A DNA stretch of 64,000 nucleotides from Pseudomonas silesiensis (GCF_001661075.1 NZ_CP014870.1:1880501-1944500); one strand, 5' to 3'. Positions 41,387 through 50,937 are shown, counted from the first letter of the stretch. The notes: generated by a model from the letters alone, not told the origin. Numbers and translations: made by a program.

Positions 41387-42637
41387 ATGTTCAGACCTCT
41401 CTTCGTATTTATTGGCACGCGTTATACCCGTGCAAAGCGTCGCAACCATTTCGTGTCCTTCATTTCCCTGACCTCGATCATTGGACTCGCCCTCGGCGTG
41501 GTCGTGATGATCGTGGTGCTGTCGGTCATGAACGGCTTCGATCATGAGATGCGCACCCGCGTGCTGGGCATGGTGCCCCACGCGACCATCGAGTCCGGTG
41601 AACCGATCAACGACTGGCCGGGCCTGGCCGCCAAGGTCAAGCAGAACCCGCAGGTGACGGCCGTGGCGCCGTTCACCCAGATGCAGGGGTTGCTGACCAA
41701 CAAGGGCAAGGTCTCCAAGGTCCTGCTCAATGGCATCGATCCGGCGCTGGAGCGGCAGGTGTCGATCATCGACAAGTTCATGCTGCAGGGTCAGCTCGAC
41801 GCCCTGGCGCCGGGCAGTTTCGGCATCGTCATCGGCGACAAGGCCGCGGCCAAACTCGGTGCGGCGATCGGCGACAAGCTGACGTTCGTGGCACCGGAAG
41901 TCACCGTGACCCCGGCCGGCATGTTCCCGCGCATGAAGCGCTTTACCGTGGTCGGCATCTTCCATGTCGGCGCCGGTGAGATCGACGGCTACCTGGGCGT
42001 GACCAACCTGCAGGACCTGGGGAAGCTGCATCGCTGGAAGCCGGAGCAGGTGCAGGGCATCCGCTTGAAGTTCGACGACCTGTTCCAGGCGCCGCGCACC
42101 GCGTGGAACATCGCCCAGCAGCTCGGCGAAGATCATTACTACGCCCGGGACTGGACCCGCACCCACGGCAATCTGTATCAGGCGATCCGCATGGAAAAAG
42201 CCATGATCGGCCTGCTGTTGCTGCTGATCGTCGCCGTGGCGGCGTTCAACATCATTTCCACGCTGGTGATGGTGGTGAACGACAAGAAGGGCGACATCGC
42301 GATCCTGCGGACCCTCGGCGCCACGCCGGGGTCGATCATGGCGATCTTCATGGTGCAGGGCACGGTGATCGGTGTGGTCGGGACGCTGATCGGCGCCGTG
42401 GTCGGGATCTTCGCCGCGCTGAACGTCAGCGCCGCGATCGCGGCCCTCGAAGGCCTGATCGGCCACAAGTTCCTCAACGCCGACGTGTACTTCATCGATT
42501 ACCTGCCGTCGCAAGTGCAGAGCGAAGACGTGTTGCTGGTCAGTGCCGCCGCGTTGATCCTGAGTTTCCTCGCCACCCTGTATCCAGCCTGGCGTGCCGC
42601 GCGCACCCAGCCTGCGGAGGCGCTACGTTATGAGTGA
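41387..42637 (+). CDS. lolC: Lipoprotein-releasing system permease LolC
   Basis: Inner-membrane part of LolCDE, which extracts outer-membrane lipoproteins and hands them to LolA. 416 residues from [19 protein letters not shown]. One membrane helix near 25-50, a large periplasmic domain (50-265), then three helices (about 270-300, 320-350, 380-400) with the MacB/FtsX-type C-terminus [18 protein letters not shown]. First gene of lolCDE; its stop overlaps lolD by 8 bases. Confidence 0.93.
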   Translation: MFRPLFVFIGTRYTRAKRRNHFVSFISLTSIIGLALGVVVMIVVLSVMNGFDHEMRTRVLGMVPHATIESGEPINDWPGLAAKVKQNPQVTAVAPFTQMQGLLTNKGKVSKVLLNGIDPALERQVSIIDKFMLQGQLDALAPGSFGIVIGDKAAAKLGAAIGDKLTFVAPEVTVTPAGMFPRMKRFTVVGIFHVGAGEIDGYLGVTNLQDLGKLHRWKPEQVQGIRLKFDDLFQAPRTAWNIAQQLGEDHYYARDWTRTHGNLYQAIRMEKAMIGLLLLLIVAVAAFNIISTLVMVVNDKKGDIAILRTLGATPGSIMAIFMVQGTVIGVVGTLIGAVVGIFAALNVSAAIAALEGLIGHKFLNADVYFIDYLPSQVQSEDVLLVSAAALILSFLATLYPAWRAARTQPAEALRYE

Positions 42638-43328
42638 GTCGGGCATGAGTGATAAAGCAATCTTGAGCTGCCGCGACCTGGGCAAATCCTACGAGGAAGG
42701 CCCGGAGTCGGTAGAGGTCCTGGCCGGCCTGCAACTGGAGTTGCATCCGGGTGAGCGGGTGGCGATTGTCGGCACCTCGGGTTCGGGCAAGAGTACCTTG
42801 CTCAACCTGTTGGGCGGCCTCGACACGCCGACCAAGGGCAGCGTCTGGCTGGATGGCGAAGAGCTGTCGGCCTTGAGCGAGAAAAATCGCGGTCTGTTGC
42901 GCAATCGGTCGCTGGGTTTCGTTTACCAGTTCCACCATTTGCTGCCGGAATTCACCGCGCTGGAAAACGTCTGCATGCCGCTGTTGATCGGCAAGACGTC
43001 GATTCCAGAAGCGCGTCAACGCGCCACGGCGTTGCTGGAGCGGGTAGGGCTGGGCCATCGCCTGGAACACAAGCCGGCCGAACTGTCCGGTGGCGAGCGT
43101 CAGCGCGTGGCCATCGCCCGGGCCCTGGTGAACCGGCCAGGCCTGGTGATGCTCGACGAGCCGACCGGCAACCTCGACTCCCACACTGCCCAGGGCATTC
43201 AGGATCTGATGCTGGAACTCAGCGTCTCGATGCGCACCGCGTTCCTGGTGGTAACCCATGACATGAACCTGGCTCGCCAGATGGATCGCGTCCTGCACTT
43301 GCAGGAAGGTTGCCTGACGCCCATCTGA
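42630..43328 (+). CDS. lolD: Lipoprotein-releasing system ATPase LolD
   Basis: Powers LolCDE. 232 residues. ATG 42630 ([12 protein letters not shown]) follows GGAGG by 9 bases and overlaps the lolC stop, implying translational coupling; ATG 42645 is a possible alternative. Walker [10 protein letters not shown], signature LSGGERQR, Walker [13 protein letters not shown], and switch His in VTHDMNLA are all intact. The LolD-type Q-loop region [18 protein letters not shown] is present. Confidence 0.96.
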   Translation: MSESGMSDKAILSCRDLGKSYEEGPESVEVLAGLQLELHPGERVAIVGTSGSGKSTLLNLLGGLDTPTKGSVWLDGEELSALSEKNRGLLRNRSLGFVYQFHHLLPEFTALENVCMPLLIGKTSIPEARQRATALLERVGLGHRLEHKPAELSGGERQRVAIARALVNRPGLVMLDEPTGNLDSHTAQGIQDLMLELSVSMRTAFLVVTHDMNLARQMDRVLHLQEGCLTPI

Positions 43329-43391
43329 TTGGCCGAAACCCGATGCTTGAGAAGGCGTCGGGTCTTTTATTTTTATACGGTGCCCCAGCGA

Positions 43392-44636
43392 ATGTTCAGA
43401 CCGTTATCGATCTTTATCGGCATGCGCTATACCCGCGCCAAGCGCCGCAATCGCTTCGTTTCTTTCATCTCGATGACCTCGATGATCGGCCTCGCCCTGG
43501 GCGTGTTGGCGATGATCGTGGTGCTGTCGGTGATGAACGGCTTCCAGCGCGAAATGAGTTCGCGCATCCTCGGCATGGTGCCCCACGCGACCATCGTCGG
43601 CGTCAATCCGATTGATGACTGGCAACCGGTGGCCGCGGCCGCGATGAAAAACCCTGAAGTGACCGCCGCCGTGCCGTTCACCGAGATGGAAGGCATGCTG
43701 TCCTACAAGGGCACGATGCAGCCGATCCAGGTCAGCGGGGTCGATCCGGCGCTGGAAGGCAAGGTCTCGATCGTCGCCAAGCACATCGTCCAGGGGCGCC
43801 TCGACGCCTTGAAACCGGGTGAGTTCGGCGTGGTGATCGGCGAGATCACGGCGCGGCGGTTCCGCTTGAACGTCGGTGACAAGATCACCCTGATCGTGCC
43901 GGAAGTCAGCACCGCGCCGGGCGGAATCACCCCGCGCATGCAGCGGCTGAACGTGGTCGGTGTGTTCAAGGTCGGTGCCGAGCTGGATGGCTCGATGGCC
44001 CTGATCCACCTGGCCGATGCCGCGCAGATGCAGCACTGGGAACCAAACCAGGTGCAAAGCGTGCGCCTGGCGGTGAAGGATTTGTACGCGGCGCCCCAGG
44101 TCTCCGGCGATGTGGCTGCGGGTCTCGGCAGCGCCTACCGGGCTGACGACTGGACCCACACCCAGGGCAGCCTGTTCAGCGCGATGAAGATGGAAAAAAC
44201 CATGATCGGCCTGCTGTTGCTGATGATCGTCGCCGTGGCGGCCTTCAACATCATCGCGACCCTGATCATGGTGGTGAACGACAAGGGCGCGGACATCGCG
44301 ATCCTGCGCACCATCGGCGCCACTCCCCGGCAGATCATGGCGATCTTCATGGTCCAGGGCACGGTGATCGGGGTCGTCGGGACCTTGATCGGCGGTGTGC
44401 TCGGGGTGATTGCCGCGTTGAATGTCAGTGAGCTGGTGGGCTGGGTGGAGCGGGTGAGCGGGCAGCACATCTTCAGTTCCGATGTGTATTTTGTCAGTAA
44501 CTTGCCGTCGGAGTTGCAGGGGGCGGATGTGTTGTTGATCTGCTCCGCCGGGTTCATCTTGAGCTTTCTGGCCACGGTTTACCCGGCCTGGCGTGCGGCG
44601 AAGACTGAGCCGGCTACTGCGTTGCGTTATTCGTAA
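43392..44636 (+). CDS. lolE: Lipoprotein-releasing system permease LolE
   Basis: Second permease of LolCDE. 414 residues from [19 protein letters not shown] at ATG 43392; 63 bases follow the lolD stop. It has the same four-helix topology as LolC and very similar ends (WRAAKTEPATALRYS), reflecting an old duplication; the two periplasmic domains differ more. Which copy corresponds functionally to E. coli LolC or LolE is set here by gene order. Last gene of the operon. Confidence 0.92.
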   Translation: MFRPLSIFIGMRYTRAKRRNRFVSFISMTSMIGLALGVLAMIVVLSVMNGFQREMSSRILGMVPHATIVGVNPIDDWQPVAAAAMKNPEVTAAVPFTEMEGMLSYKGTMQPIQVSGVDPALEGKVSIVAKHIVQGRLDALKPGEFGVVIGEITARRFRLNVGDKITLIVPEVSTAPGGITPRMQRLNVVGVFKVGAELDGSMALIHLADAAQMQHWEPNQVQSVRLAVKDLYAAPQVSGDVAAGLGSAYRADDWTHTQGSLFSAMKMEKTMIGLLLLMIVAVAAFNIIATLIMVVNDKGADIAILRTIGATPRQIMAIFMVQGTVIGVVGTLIGGVLGVIAALNVSELVGWVERVSGQHIFSSDVYFVSNLPSELQGADVLLICSAGFILSFLATVYPAWRAAKTEPATALRYS

Positions 44637-44649
44637 GTCGTTACACCGC

Positions 44650-44740
44650 CATCGCGAGCAAGCTCGCTCCCACAGTGACCGAGTTGACCACACGTTTGTG
44701 AACGACTCCAAACCCTGTGGGAGCGGGCTTGCCCGCGAAG
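44650..44740. repeat. REP pair after lolE
   Basis: CATCGCGAGCAAGCTCGCTC at 44650 and inverted TGTGGGAGCGGGCTTGCCCG near 44716, between the convergent lolE and sensor kinase genes. Confidence 0.85.
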
Positions 44741-44758
44741 GGGCCGGCCCTGCTGGCC

Positions 44759-46108
44759 TCAATCCCCCCTTGGCAACTCGATTACAAACCGCGTCCACCC
44801 CCGATCCGACTCACACCGAATCTGCCCCCCATGGGCCCGAATGATCGACCGGGTAATCGCCAACCCTAACCCCGCATGCTCATTGCTGCCTTCATGGCGC
44901 GCCGGATCGGCCCGATAAAACCGGTCAAACAATCGCGGTAGCAAATCTTCCGAAATCCCGCCTCCGGTGTTCTCCACCGTCAGGCTCAAAACCTTTGGCT
45001 GTTCGACTATCAACACCCGAACCTCACCCTGGGCCGGCGTAAACCGCAACGCATTATCCAGCAGGTTCGACAGCGCCCGCCGCAACATGCTGCGATCACC
45101 CTCCATCTGCGCGCTGCCGTCACGACTCAACCTGACCTGCGCGTCCTCCGCCAACGGCGCAAAGAACTCCAGCAACGCATCCACTTCCTCCGCCAGATCC
45201 AGCGGCTCGCGCCTGGGCATCAACAACCCGTGGTCTGCCTTGGCCAGGTACAACATGTCGTTGACCAGTTGCGCCATCCATTGCAGCTCTTCGAGGTTGC
45301 TGTGCAGCGCTTCGCGATAATCCTCGATCGGCCGCGGGCGGGTGAGGGTGACCTGGGTGTGGGTCAGCAGGTTCGACAGCGGCGTACGCAGTTCGTGGGC
45401 GATGTCGGCGGAAAACGCCGAGAGGCGCTGGAAAGAGTCGTCGAGGCGACCGAGCATGGCGTTGAAGTGGTGGGCCATTTCCGCGAGTTCCGGCGGCATG
45501 TCTGTTTCGGGCAGGCGCGCATTGAGCGATTGCGCCGACACGCCGCGGGCCACTGCACTCATGCGGCGCAAGGGACGCAAGCCGCTGCGCGCCGCCCAGG
45601 CGCCGAGCAGGGCAGTGGCCAGGGCTGACAGGCCCACGGTCAGCCAGATCAGGTGCTGCATGCGTTGCAGAAAGTGCTGGTGATGGGTGATGTCCAGCAG
45701 CAGTGTCAGCTGTGGCGAATCGGGTCGATCGGGGAACAGCGGCGCCTGCAGCACGCGATAGTCGGTGCCGGCGTCGTTGAGGGTCGACAGGCCTGGTTGC
45801 TGTGGCAGCGTGGCGGGCAGGCGCGGCGAACTGTCGTACCAGCGCCGGCCATCGCTGCCGGTGATCCGCAGCGACAAATCGGCCTGTCGGCTCAACTCGT
45901 CCGCCAGTTTGACTTCGCTGGCGCTCGATTGAAGATCCTGAAGCGCTCGGCGCAGACCGATCAACTTGCCGTCGAGCAATTGCTGGTCCAGTTCCACAAA
46001 GTGCGCCTCGCTGGCGCGACTGAACAGCACCCCGGCGAACAGAGAAACCACGGCGGTGCAGGCGGCAAACAACAGCGCCAGGCGACTGCTCAACGAAAGT
46101 CGACGCAT
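44759..46108 (-). CDS. Sensor histidine kinase, copper/heavy-metal type (CopS/CinS-like)
   Basis: 449 residues. Two membrane helices (about 9-30 and 152-175) bracket a ~120-residue periplasmic sensor domain, then HAMP (GLRPLRRMSAVARGVSA), HisKA with FSADIAHELRTPLSN (phospho-His near 245), N box LSNLLDNALRF, and G boxes GGGISED and HAGLGLAIT. It belongs to the heavy-metal sensor kinase class (CusS/CopS/CinS). Its start codon overlaps the end of the regulator gene by one base, so the pair is translated together. The nearby cupredoxin gene and Cop box argue for copper sensing. Confidence 0.9.
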   Translation of the reverse strand: MRRLSLSSRLALLFAACTAVVSLFAGVLFSRASEAHFVELDQQLLDGKLIGLRRALQDLQSSASEVKLADELSRQADLSLRITGSDGRRWYDSSPRLPATLPQQPGLSTLNDAGTDYRVLQAPLFPDRPDSPQLTLLLDITHHQHFLQRMQHLIWLTVGLSALATALLGAWAARSGLRPLRRMSAVARGVSAQSLNARLPETDMPPELAEMAHHFNAMLGRLDDSFQRLSAFSADIAHELRTPLSNLLTHTQVTLTRPRPIEDYREALHSNLEELQWMAQLVNDMLYLAKADHGLLMPRREPLDLAEEVDALLEFFAPLAEDAQVRLSRDGSAQMEGDRSMLRRALSNLLDNALRFTPAQGEVRVLIVEQPKVLSLTVENTGGGISEDLLPRLFDRFYRADPARHEGSNEHAGLGLAITRSIIRAHGGQIRCESDRGWTRFVIELPRGD

Positions 46109-46788
46109 CAGGCCGGGCGCTCTTCAAGCACATAACCCATGCCGCGCACGGTGTGGATCAGCTTGTTCGGGAACTCATCGTCGATCTTCAGGCGCAAGCG
46201 GCGGATCGCCACTTCGATGACGTTGGTGTCGCTGTCGAAATTCATGTCCCAGACCTGGGAGGCGATCAGCGACTTGGGCAGGACTTCGCCTTGACGGCGC
46301 AGGAGCATTTCCAGCAAGGCAAATTCCTTGGCGGTCAGGTCGATGCGCTGGCCGTTGCGTTCGACCCGGCGGCGGATCAGGTCCAGGCGCAAGTCGGCCA
46401 GTTGCAGGCTGGTTTCCTGGGGGGTGGCGCTGCCGCGACGCAACAGGCTGCGGACCCGGGCCAGCAGTTCGGAGAAGGCGAAGGGTTTGACCAGGTAATC
46501 GTCGGCACCCAGCTCCAGGCCGTGGACCCTGTCCTCCACCGCGTCACGGGCGGTCAGAAACAGTACCGGGGTGTCGAGGCCGGCGCCGCGCACTGCCTGC
46601 AGAATCTGCCAGCCATCGCGGCCGGGCAGCATCACATCGAGGATCAACAGCGCGTAATCGCCGCTCAGCGCCAGTTGCTGGCCGGTACTGCCGTCGGCCA
46701 CCAGTTCGGTGTTGAATCCAGCCTCGGTGAGGCCCTGGCGCAGGTAGTGGCCGGTTTTCGGTTGGTCTTCGACGATCAGCAGTTTCAT
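46108..46788 (-). CDS. OmpR-family response regulator, copper type (CopR/CinR-like)
   Basis: 226 residues from ATG 46786-46788 ([16 protein letters not shown]). Receiver domain with acidic pocket ED at 8-9, phospho-Asp near 51 in [12 protein letters not shown], conserved Thr in FLTARD and Lys in LVKPFAF; winged-helix DNA-binding domain from ~125 ([17 protein letters not shown]). It is transcribed with the kinase and divergent from the cupredoxin gene, whose promoter region carries a matching operator. Confidence 0.92.
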   Translation of the reverse strand: MKLLIVEDQPKTGHYLRQGLTEAGFNTELVADGSTGQQLALSGDYALLILDVMLPGRDGWQILQAVRGAGLDTPVLFLTARDAVEDRVHGLELGADDYLVKPFAFSELLARVRSLLRRGSATPQETSLQLADLRLDLIRRRVERNGQRIDLTAKEFALLEMLLRRQGEVLPKSLIASQVWDMNFDSDTNVIEVAIRRLRLKIDDEFPNKLIHTVRGMGYVLEERPA

Positions 46789-46851
46789 GGGCAACTCGGG
46801 GCAGATGGAACGAACGCTTTATACCTTGGCCAGCATCAGTACAGGCCAACC

Positions 46852-46866
46852 TGACAAAGTTGTAAT
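46852..46866 (+). promoter_or_regulatory. Cop/Cin box operator
   Basis: TGACAAAGTTGTAAT differs by one base from the TGACAA-N2-TTGTCAT site reported for CinR of P. putida. It lies in the 155-base gap between the divergent regulator and cupredoxin genes. It may serve both. Confidence 0.75.
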
Positions 46867-46943
46867 CCGGGTGTCAGGTTGTCGGCAGCGGTAGCAGTTT
46901 AAAGTTTTCCACAGGCTGAACCTCATCTTGTTGGAGTACGACC

Positions 46944-47465
46944 ATGTTTTTGCGCAAACCTCTGTTGCTGGCCGCATGTTTGCTGGCGCTGGGCTCGCCG
47001 GCGTGGGCATCGCCGACGCATACCTTCGATTTCGGTCAACCCGCCCCGGCCGCCAAGGCGACCCGCAGCGTTGAAGTGGTGATGGGCGACATGTCGTTCA
47101 CGCCGAAGGCGATCGGGATCAAGGCCGGTGAGACCGTGCGTTTCGTGCTGGTGAATAAAGGCCAGTTGCTGCATGAATTCAACCTTGGCGATGTGGCGAT
47201 GCATGCCCGGCATCAGCAGGAAATGCTGAAGATGCAGCAAAGCGGGATGCTCACGCCGACTGGCATGAAGGAAATGGACCACGGCGCAATGCCCGGTATG
47301 GATCATGGCATGAAGCATGATGACCCCAATAGCGTGCTGGTAGAACCGGGTAAAACTGCCGAGCTGACCTGGACCTTCACTAAAGGGACTGAGCTGGAAT
47401 TTGGCTGCAATGTTCCTGGCCACTACCAGGCGGGGATGGTCGGTAAGCTGACGGTGGGGCCGTAG
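46944..47465 (+). CDS. Periplasmic cupredoxin with Met/His-rich insert
   Basis: 173 residues with a signal peptide (FLRKPLLLAACLLALGSPAWA, cut near residue 22). The cupredoxin fold is marked by ETVRFVLVNKGQLLHEFNLGD (first His ligand) and the C-terminal FGCNVPGHYQAGMVGKL, which supplies Cys, His and Met ligands. Between them is a Met/His-rich loop (MHARHQQEMLKMQQSGM, then MKEMDHGAMPGMDHGMKHDD), likely to bind extra copper. TTGGAG precedes ATG 46944. Placed divergent from the two-component genes with a Cop box; it is close to the PA2807/CopI-type proteins of copper tolerance. Confidence 0.88.
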   Translation: MFLRKPLLLAACLLALGSPAWASPTHTFDFGQPAPAAKATRSVEVVMGDMSFTPKAIGIKAGETVRFVLVNKGQLLHEFNLGDVAMHARHQQEMLKMQQSGMLTPTGMKEMDHGAMPGMDHGMKHDDPNSVLVEPGKTAELTWTFTKGTELEFGCNVPGHYQAGMVGKLTVGP

Positions 47466-47474
47466 GAGTGCCGT

Positions 47475-47728
47475 GTAGGAGCGAGCTTGCTCCGGGCGGC
47501 GTTCCGACGATGGACTACAGAGCGCCGCGTTTAACCTGGAAGCACGCGTTATCGTTGACGACTATCGCGAGCAGGCTCGCTCCCACAGGGGGGGCGCGTT
47601 TAACCAGTAAGCACGCGTTATCGTTAACGACCATCGCGAGCAGGCTCGCTCCTACAGGGGGCTGTGTTTAACCAGTAGGCACGGGTTATCGTTGACGACC
47701 ATCGCGAGCAAGCTTGCTCCTACAGGGG
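47475..47728. repeat. REP cluster, four elements, before queF
   Basis: One TGTAGGAGCGAGCTTGCTCC copy and three ATCGCGAGCA(G/A)GCTCGCTCC-type copies, with spacers repeating GTTATCGTTGACGACCATCG. They fill the 310-base gap 47466-47775, apart from a possible queF -10 (TAGAAT at 47744). Confidence 0.85.
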
Positions 47729-47775
47729 GCGCAAAGACTGGTAGAATCCTCTGATTCTTCAGTCAGGTTTCCGCC

Positions 47776-48606
47776 ATGCATCCCGCAGCCGAACACTCGC
47801 CGCTGGGCAAATCCAGCGAATACATCGCCACCTACACGCCGTCCTTGCTGTTCCCGATCCCGCGCGCCGCGAAATGGGCCGAACTGGGCCTGACGGCTGA
47901 AACCTTGCCCTACAAGGGCGTGGACTTCTGGAACTGCTTCGAGCTGTCGTGGTTGTTGCCGTCCGGCAAGCCGGTGGTGGCGATTGGCGAGTTCAGCATC
48001 CCGGCGGATTCGCCAAACATCATTGAGTCCAAGTCGTTCAAGTTGTACCTGAACTCCCTGAACCAGACCCCGTTTGCCGATAACGCCGGCCTGGAAGCCA
48101 CGCTGGTCAAGGACCTGTCTGCCGCCGCCGGCAAACCGGTCGGGGTGCGCATTCGCCGTCTGCAAGAGGTTGAAGCCGAAGGCGTCGTGGCGTTGCCGGG
48201 CGTGTGCATCGATGAGCTGGATATCAGCGTGAGCAACTATGAACATCCGCGTCCGGAGCTGTTGCGCTGCGACGAGTCGCGCATCGTCGAGGAGAGCGTG
48301 CACAGCCATTTGCTCAAATCCAACTGCCCGGTCACCAGCCAGCCGGACTGGGGCAGCGTGGCGGTGGAGTACCGTGGCGCGGCGCTGGATCATGCGAGTC
48401 TGCTGGAGTACATCGTCAGCTTCCGCCAGCATTCGGACTTCCATGAGCAGTGCGTGGAGCGGATTTTCCTCGACCTGCAGCGGCTGTTGAAGCCGGAGAA
48501 ACTGACGGTGTATGCACGGTATGTGCGCCGCGGTGGACTAGACATCAACCCCTATCGCAGCACCGAAGAAGTGCAACTGCCGAACCACCGCCTGGTCCGT
48601 CAATAA
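47776..48606 (+). CDS. queF: NADPH-dependent 7-cyano-7-deazaguanine reductase QueF
   Basis: Reduces preQ0 to preQ1 in queuosine synthesis. 276 residues, the long two-domain form, from [20 protein letters not shown]. The QueF motif [11 protein letters not shown] is in the N-terminal half. The nucleophilic Cys that forms the thioimide, followed by a catalytic Asp, is in [14 protein letters not shown]. No preQ1 riboswitch was seen upstream; the leader is REP sequence. Monocistronic between the cupredoxin and DUF4404 genes. Confidence 0.96.
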   Translation: MHPAAEHSPLGKSSEYIATYTPSLLFPIPRAAKWAELGLTAETLPYKGVDFWNCFELSWLLPSGKPVVAIGEFSIPADSPNIIESKSFKLYLNSLNQTPFADNAGLEATLVKDLSAAAGKPVGVRIRRLQEVEAEGVVALPGVCIDELDISVSNYEHPRPELLRCDESRIVEESVHSHLLKSNCPVTSQPDWGSVAVEYRGAALDHASLLEYIVSFRQHSDFHEQCVERIFLDLQRLLKPEKLTVYARYVRRGGLDINPYRSTEEVQLPNHRLVRQ

Positions 48607-48644
48607 AGAACCTCTGTGGCTTAATGCCAGTCAGTTAAGGAAAT

Positions 48645-48762
48645 TGTAGGAGCGAGCTGGCTCCGGGCGGCGTTCCGACGATGGACTCAAGAGCGCCGCG
48701 TTTAACCAGCAAACATGCGTTATCGTTAACGACCATCGCGAGCAAGCTCGCTCCTACAGGGG
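48645..48762. repeat. REP pair after queF
   Basis: TGTAGGAGCGAGCTGGCTCC at 48645 and inverted CGCGAGCAAGCTCGCTCCTA near 48740, separated by the common GGGCGGCGTTCCGACGATGG phrase. Confidence 0.83.
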
Positions 48763-48788
48763 GGGTCGCATTTCAAGTAGCCGATATG

Positions 48789-48822
48789 AAAAAGCCCCGC
48801 CATCGCTGGCAGGGCTTTTTTG
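48789..48822. terminator. Terminator between queF and the DUF4404 gene
   Basis: AAAAAGCCCC ... GGGCTTTTTT hairpin with CGCCATCGCTGGCA in the upper stem and loop. It is A-rich on one side and T-rich on the other, so it suits both convergent genes. Confidence 0.85.
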
Positions 48823-48834
48823 TATCCGGCGGGA

Positions 48835-49098
48835 TCAGATCCCCATATTGCCCAACGCCTGCACAATGTTGCGCAAGGTGCCAGCCAGGGTAGGGTGTTC
48901 GAGTTCGAAGCGTTCGACAGCCAGATTCACATTATCGGAAAGGCTGGAGTCCTGGGTTTTGGTTTCAAGTTCAAGCTCAAGTTCGATCTGCTGCATCAGC
49001 TCGTGCAGGTCTGCGCGCTCGGCTTCGGTCAGCGGTGGATTCTGTTCCAATTGCTCGCGCAGTGTATTGAGCTGTTCTTGCAGGTCGCGGGCAGGCAT
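48835..49098 (-). CDS. DUF4404 family protein
   Basis: 87 residues from ATG 49096-49098 (MPARDLQEQLNTLREQLEQN), with AAGGAAG upstream. Almost entirely helical with heptad-like Leu/Glu runs (LHELMQQIELELELETK), so probably a coiled coil, then a short C-terminal helix (LAGTLRNIVQALGNMGI). The family is small, cytosolic and of unknown function. A longer frame to 49146 is not needed. It precedes the PhnX-like gene region on the same strand by 125 bases. Confidence 0.8.
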   Translation of the reverse strand: MPARDLQEQLNTLREQLEQNPPLTEAERADLHELMQQIELELELETKTQDSSLSDNVNLAVERFELEHPTLAGTLRNIVQALGNMGI

Positions 49099-49223
49099 GG
49101 CGTTCTTCCTTTTATCGTTAGGCACTGGCATAGACCTCAGCAGCATGCCAAAGGTCTACGGCTTACCCTTAGATTAATCCACTCCCGCGCAACCTGCATG
49201 CGTTCATCGGTGCGGGGCGGCGA

Positions 49224-49844
49224 TCAGGGCTTTTCGCCCTTGAGCCGGCGCAGGCTGATGTCGGCCAGGCAGGTGTCCAGTTCGCCGAGGTGATCGATCA
49301 CCGAATGCACACCCAGGCCGAACAGTTGCACGGTGGCCTTGCCGCGTTTCATGTCCCGTTCCTGGTGGGTCAAGGCCTGCCACTCGTGGGGCGCCAGTCC
49401 GCAGAGCGAGCCGCAGGACGCCAGGCCAATTGTCCACAAACCGGCATTCAACCCCGATTGCAGCAAGCGCGGTTCGCCGCTGACCAGCACGCAACCTTCC
49501 AGGCGCTCCACCTTCAAGCGCATCAAGGCTTGCCAGCAGGCATCGGGGGCCGGCCACGGATTGATTGTTGCAAGTTGTTGCGACGGCAGGATCCATTCCG
49601 GCAGGGCGGCGGCCAGGGAATCGCAGAGGGCTGGGGGGAGTTCATCGAGCCAGGCGCAAGGAATCTGTTGGCGCTGCAAATCGTGCAGGCTCTCCAAGGC
49701 TCCGGGCGTGACCTCGGCCTGTGCGTTGGCGTGGCTGCCGTGGCGGTGGGTGCGGGCGCCGAAGTCCACCAGGCAACCGCTGAGGCCAAACAGGACGGCG
49801 GTCAGGCTGGGGGCGGCAAGGGGCTTGGGTTCGGCGAGCGGCAT
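49224..49844 (-). CDS. PhnX-like HAD-fold protein lacking catalytic residues
   Basis: 206 residues. AVLFGLSGCLVDFG at 16-29 aligns position by position with the phosphonatase motif AVILDWAGTTVDFG, but the nucleophile Asp is Gly20. The later Asp-containing loop (VGDTxxD in PhnX) reads VSGEPRLL. The segment NPWPAPDACWQAL...NAGLWTIGL matches the PhnX C-terminal core. The family's cap domain with the Schiff-base Lys is almost absent (206 versus ~270 residues). It is therefore probably not an active hydrolase. The frame is intact and uses normal codons, so it is not an obvious pseudogene. Confidence 0.7.
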   Translation of the reverse strand: MPLAEPKPLAAPSLTAVLFGLSGCLVDFGARTHRHGSHANAQAEVTPGALESLHDLQRQQIPCAWLDELPPALCDSLAAALPEWILPSQQLATINPWPAPDACWQALMRLKVERLEGCVLVSGEPRLLQSGLNAGLWTIGLASCGSLCGLAPHEWQALTHQERDMKRGKATVQLFGLGVHSVIDHLGELDTCLADISLRRLKGEKP

Positions 49845-50042
49845 AGTAACGTCCCTGAAATAGTTTCGAGGCTAGGGGCCGACGGTGACAGTTGCATGAC
49901 ACTGCGCTTAATCGCCGAACATCATCGCCAATCTGCAGCCTGGAACGCACGATGCTGCCTAAAGCGGTTATTCCGTCTTATACTAGCCAGCTTATCGCTT
50001 GGGCCCCTGTGCCCGCGCCAGTAACAATCCAAGGAGTTTTCT

Positions 50043-50732
50043 ATGCGCTGGAGCAATCATCTAGCTCAGCTTTGTGTGTGCGCCAGTGTGCTGGTGGTTC
50101 CGTTCGTTGCCCAGGCCGCCACGGAAGAAGATCCTTGGGAAAGCATCAACCGCCCGATCTACACATTCAACGACGTGCTGGACACCTATGCCCTGAAGCC
50201 CTTGGCTCAAGGCTACCAGTACGTGACGCCGCAGTTCCTCGAAGACGGCATCCACAACATGTTCCGCAACGTCGGTGACGTCACCAACCTGGCCAACAAC
50301 ATCCTGCAGGCCAAACCGGCCAGCGCGGGTGTCGATACCGCGCGCCTGATCTTCAACACCACCTTCGGCGTGCTGGGCTTCTTCGATGTGGGCACCAAGA
50401 TGGGCCTGCAGCGCAACGACGAAGACTTCGGCCAGACCCTCGGTTACTGGGGCATGGGCAGCGGGCCTTACGTGATGCTGCCGTTGTTGGGCCCAAGCAC
50501 CCTGCGTGACGCGCCGTCCAAGTATGTCGACGGCTACACCGGCCCCTACCGCTACATGGATGACGTTTCGGTGCGTAACTCGGTGATGGGCCTGAACATC
50601 ATCGACACCCGCGCCAACCTGCTGTCGGCCGAGAAGCTGATCCGTGGCGACAAATACACCTTCATCCGTAACGCGTACCTGCAGAATCGCGAATTCAAGG
50701 TCAAGGACGGCCAGGTCGAAGACGATTTCTGA
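50043..50732 (+). CDS. mlaA: MlaA/VacJ-family outer-membrane lipid asymmetry protein
   Basis: Removes mislocalised phospholipids from the outer leaflet of the outer membrane as the outer component of the Mla pathway. 229 residues from MRWSNHLAQLCVCASVLVV; AAGGAG lies 9 bases before the ATG. The signal peptide appears to be cut after VAQA, giving ATEEDPWESINRPIYTFND as mature start. There is no lipobox Cys at that point, unlike E. coli MlaA. The core motifs RLIFNTTFGVLGFFDVG, GQTLGYWGMGSGPYVMLPLLG and STLRDAPS are strong. Confidence 0.93.
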   Translation: MRWSNHLAQLCVCASVLVVPFVAQAATEEDPWESINRPIYTFNDVLDTYALKPLAQGYQYVTPQFLEDGIHNMFRNVGDVTNLANNILQAKPASAGVDTARLIFNTTFGVLGFFDVGTKMGLQRNDEDFGQTLGYWGMGSGPYVMLPLLGPSTLRDAPSKYVDGYTGPYRYMDDVSVRNSVMGLNIIDTRANLLSAEKLIRGDKYTFIRNAYLQNREFKVKDGQVEDDF

Positions 50733-50738
50733 TCCGGC

Positions 50739-50937
50739 TGTAGGAGCAAGCTTGCTCCGGGCGGCGTTCCGACGATGGACGTCAACGATAACGCGTAGTC
50801 CCTGAACAAACGCAACCCCCTGTAGGAGCGAGCTTGCTCCGGGCGGCGTTCCGACGATGGACGTTAACGGTAACGCGTATTTCCTGAATGAACGCGTTGT
50901 CCTCGGGTTCTTCGCGAGCAAGCTCGCTCCTACAGGT
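50739..50937. repeat. REP cluster after mlaA
   Basis: CTGTAGGAGCAAGCTTGCTC at 50739, CTGTAGGAGCGAGCTTGCTC near 50820, and inverted CGAGCAAGCTCGCTCCTACA near 50915, with repeated GGGCGGCGTTCCGACGATGG spacers. The rest of the 519-base gap 50733-51251 is an uncharacterised leader of rssB. Confidence 0.85.

Noticed and set aside
47660..47775. preQ1 riboswitch before queF
   Set aside because: The leader is REP sequence and a plain promoter stretch; no aptamer-like fold was recognised.
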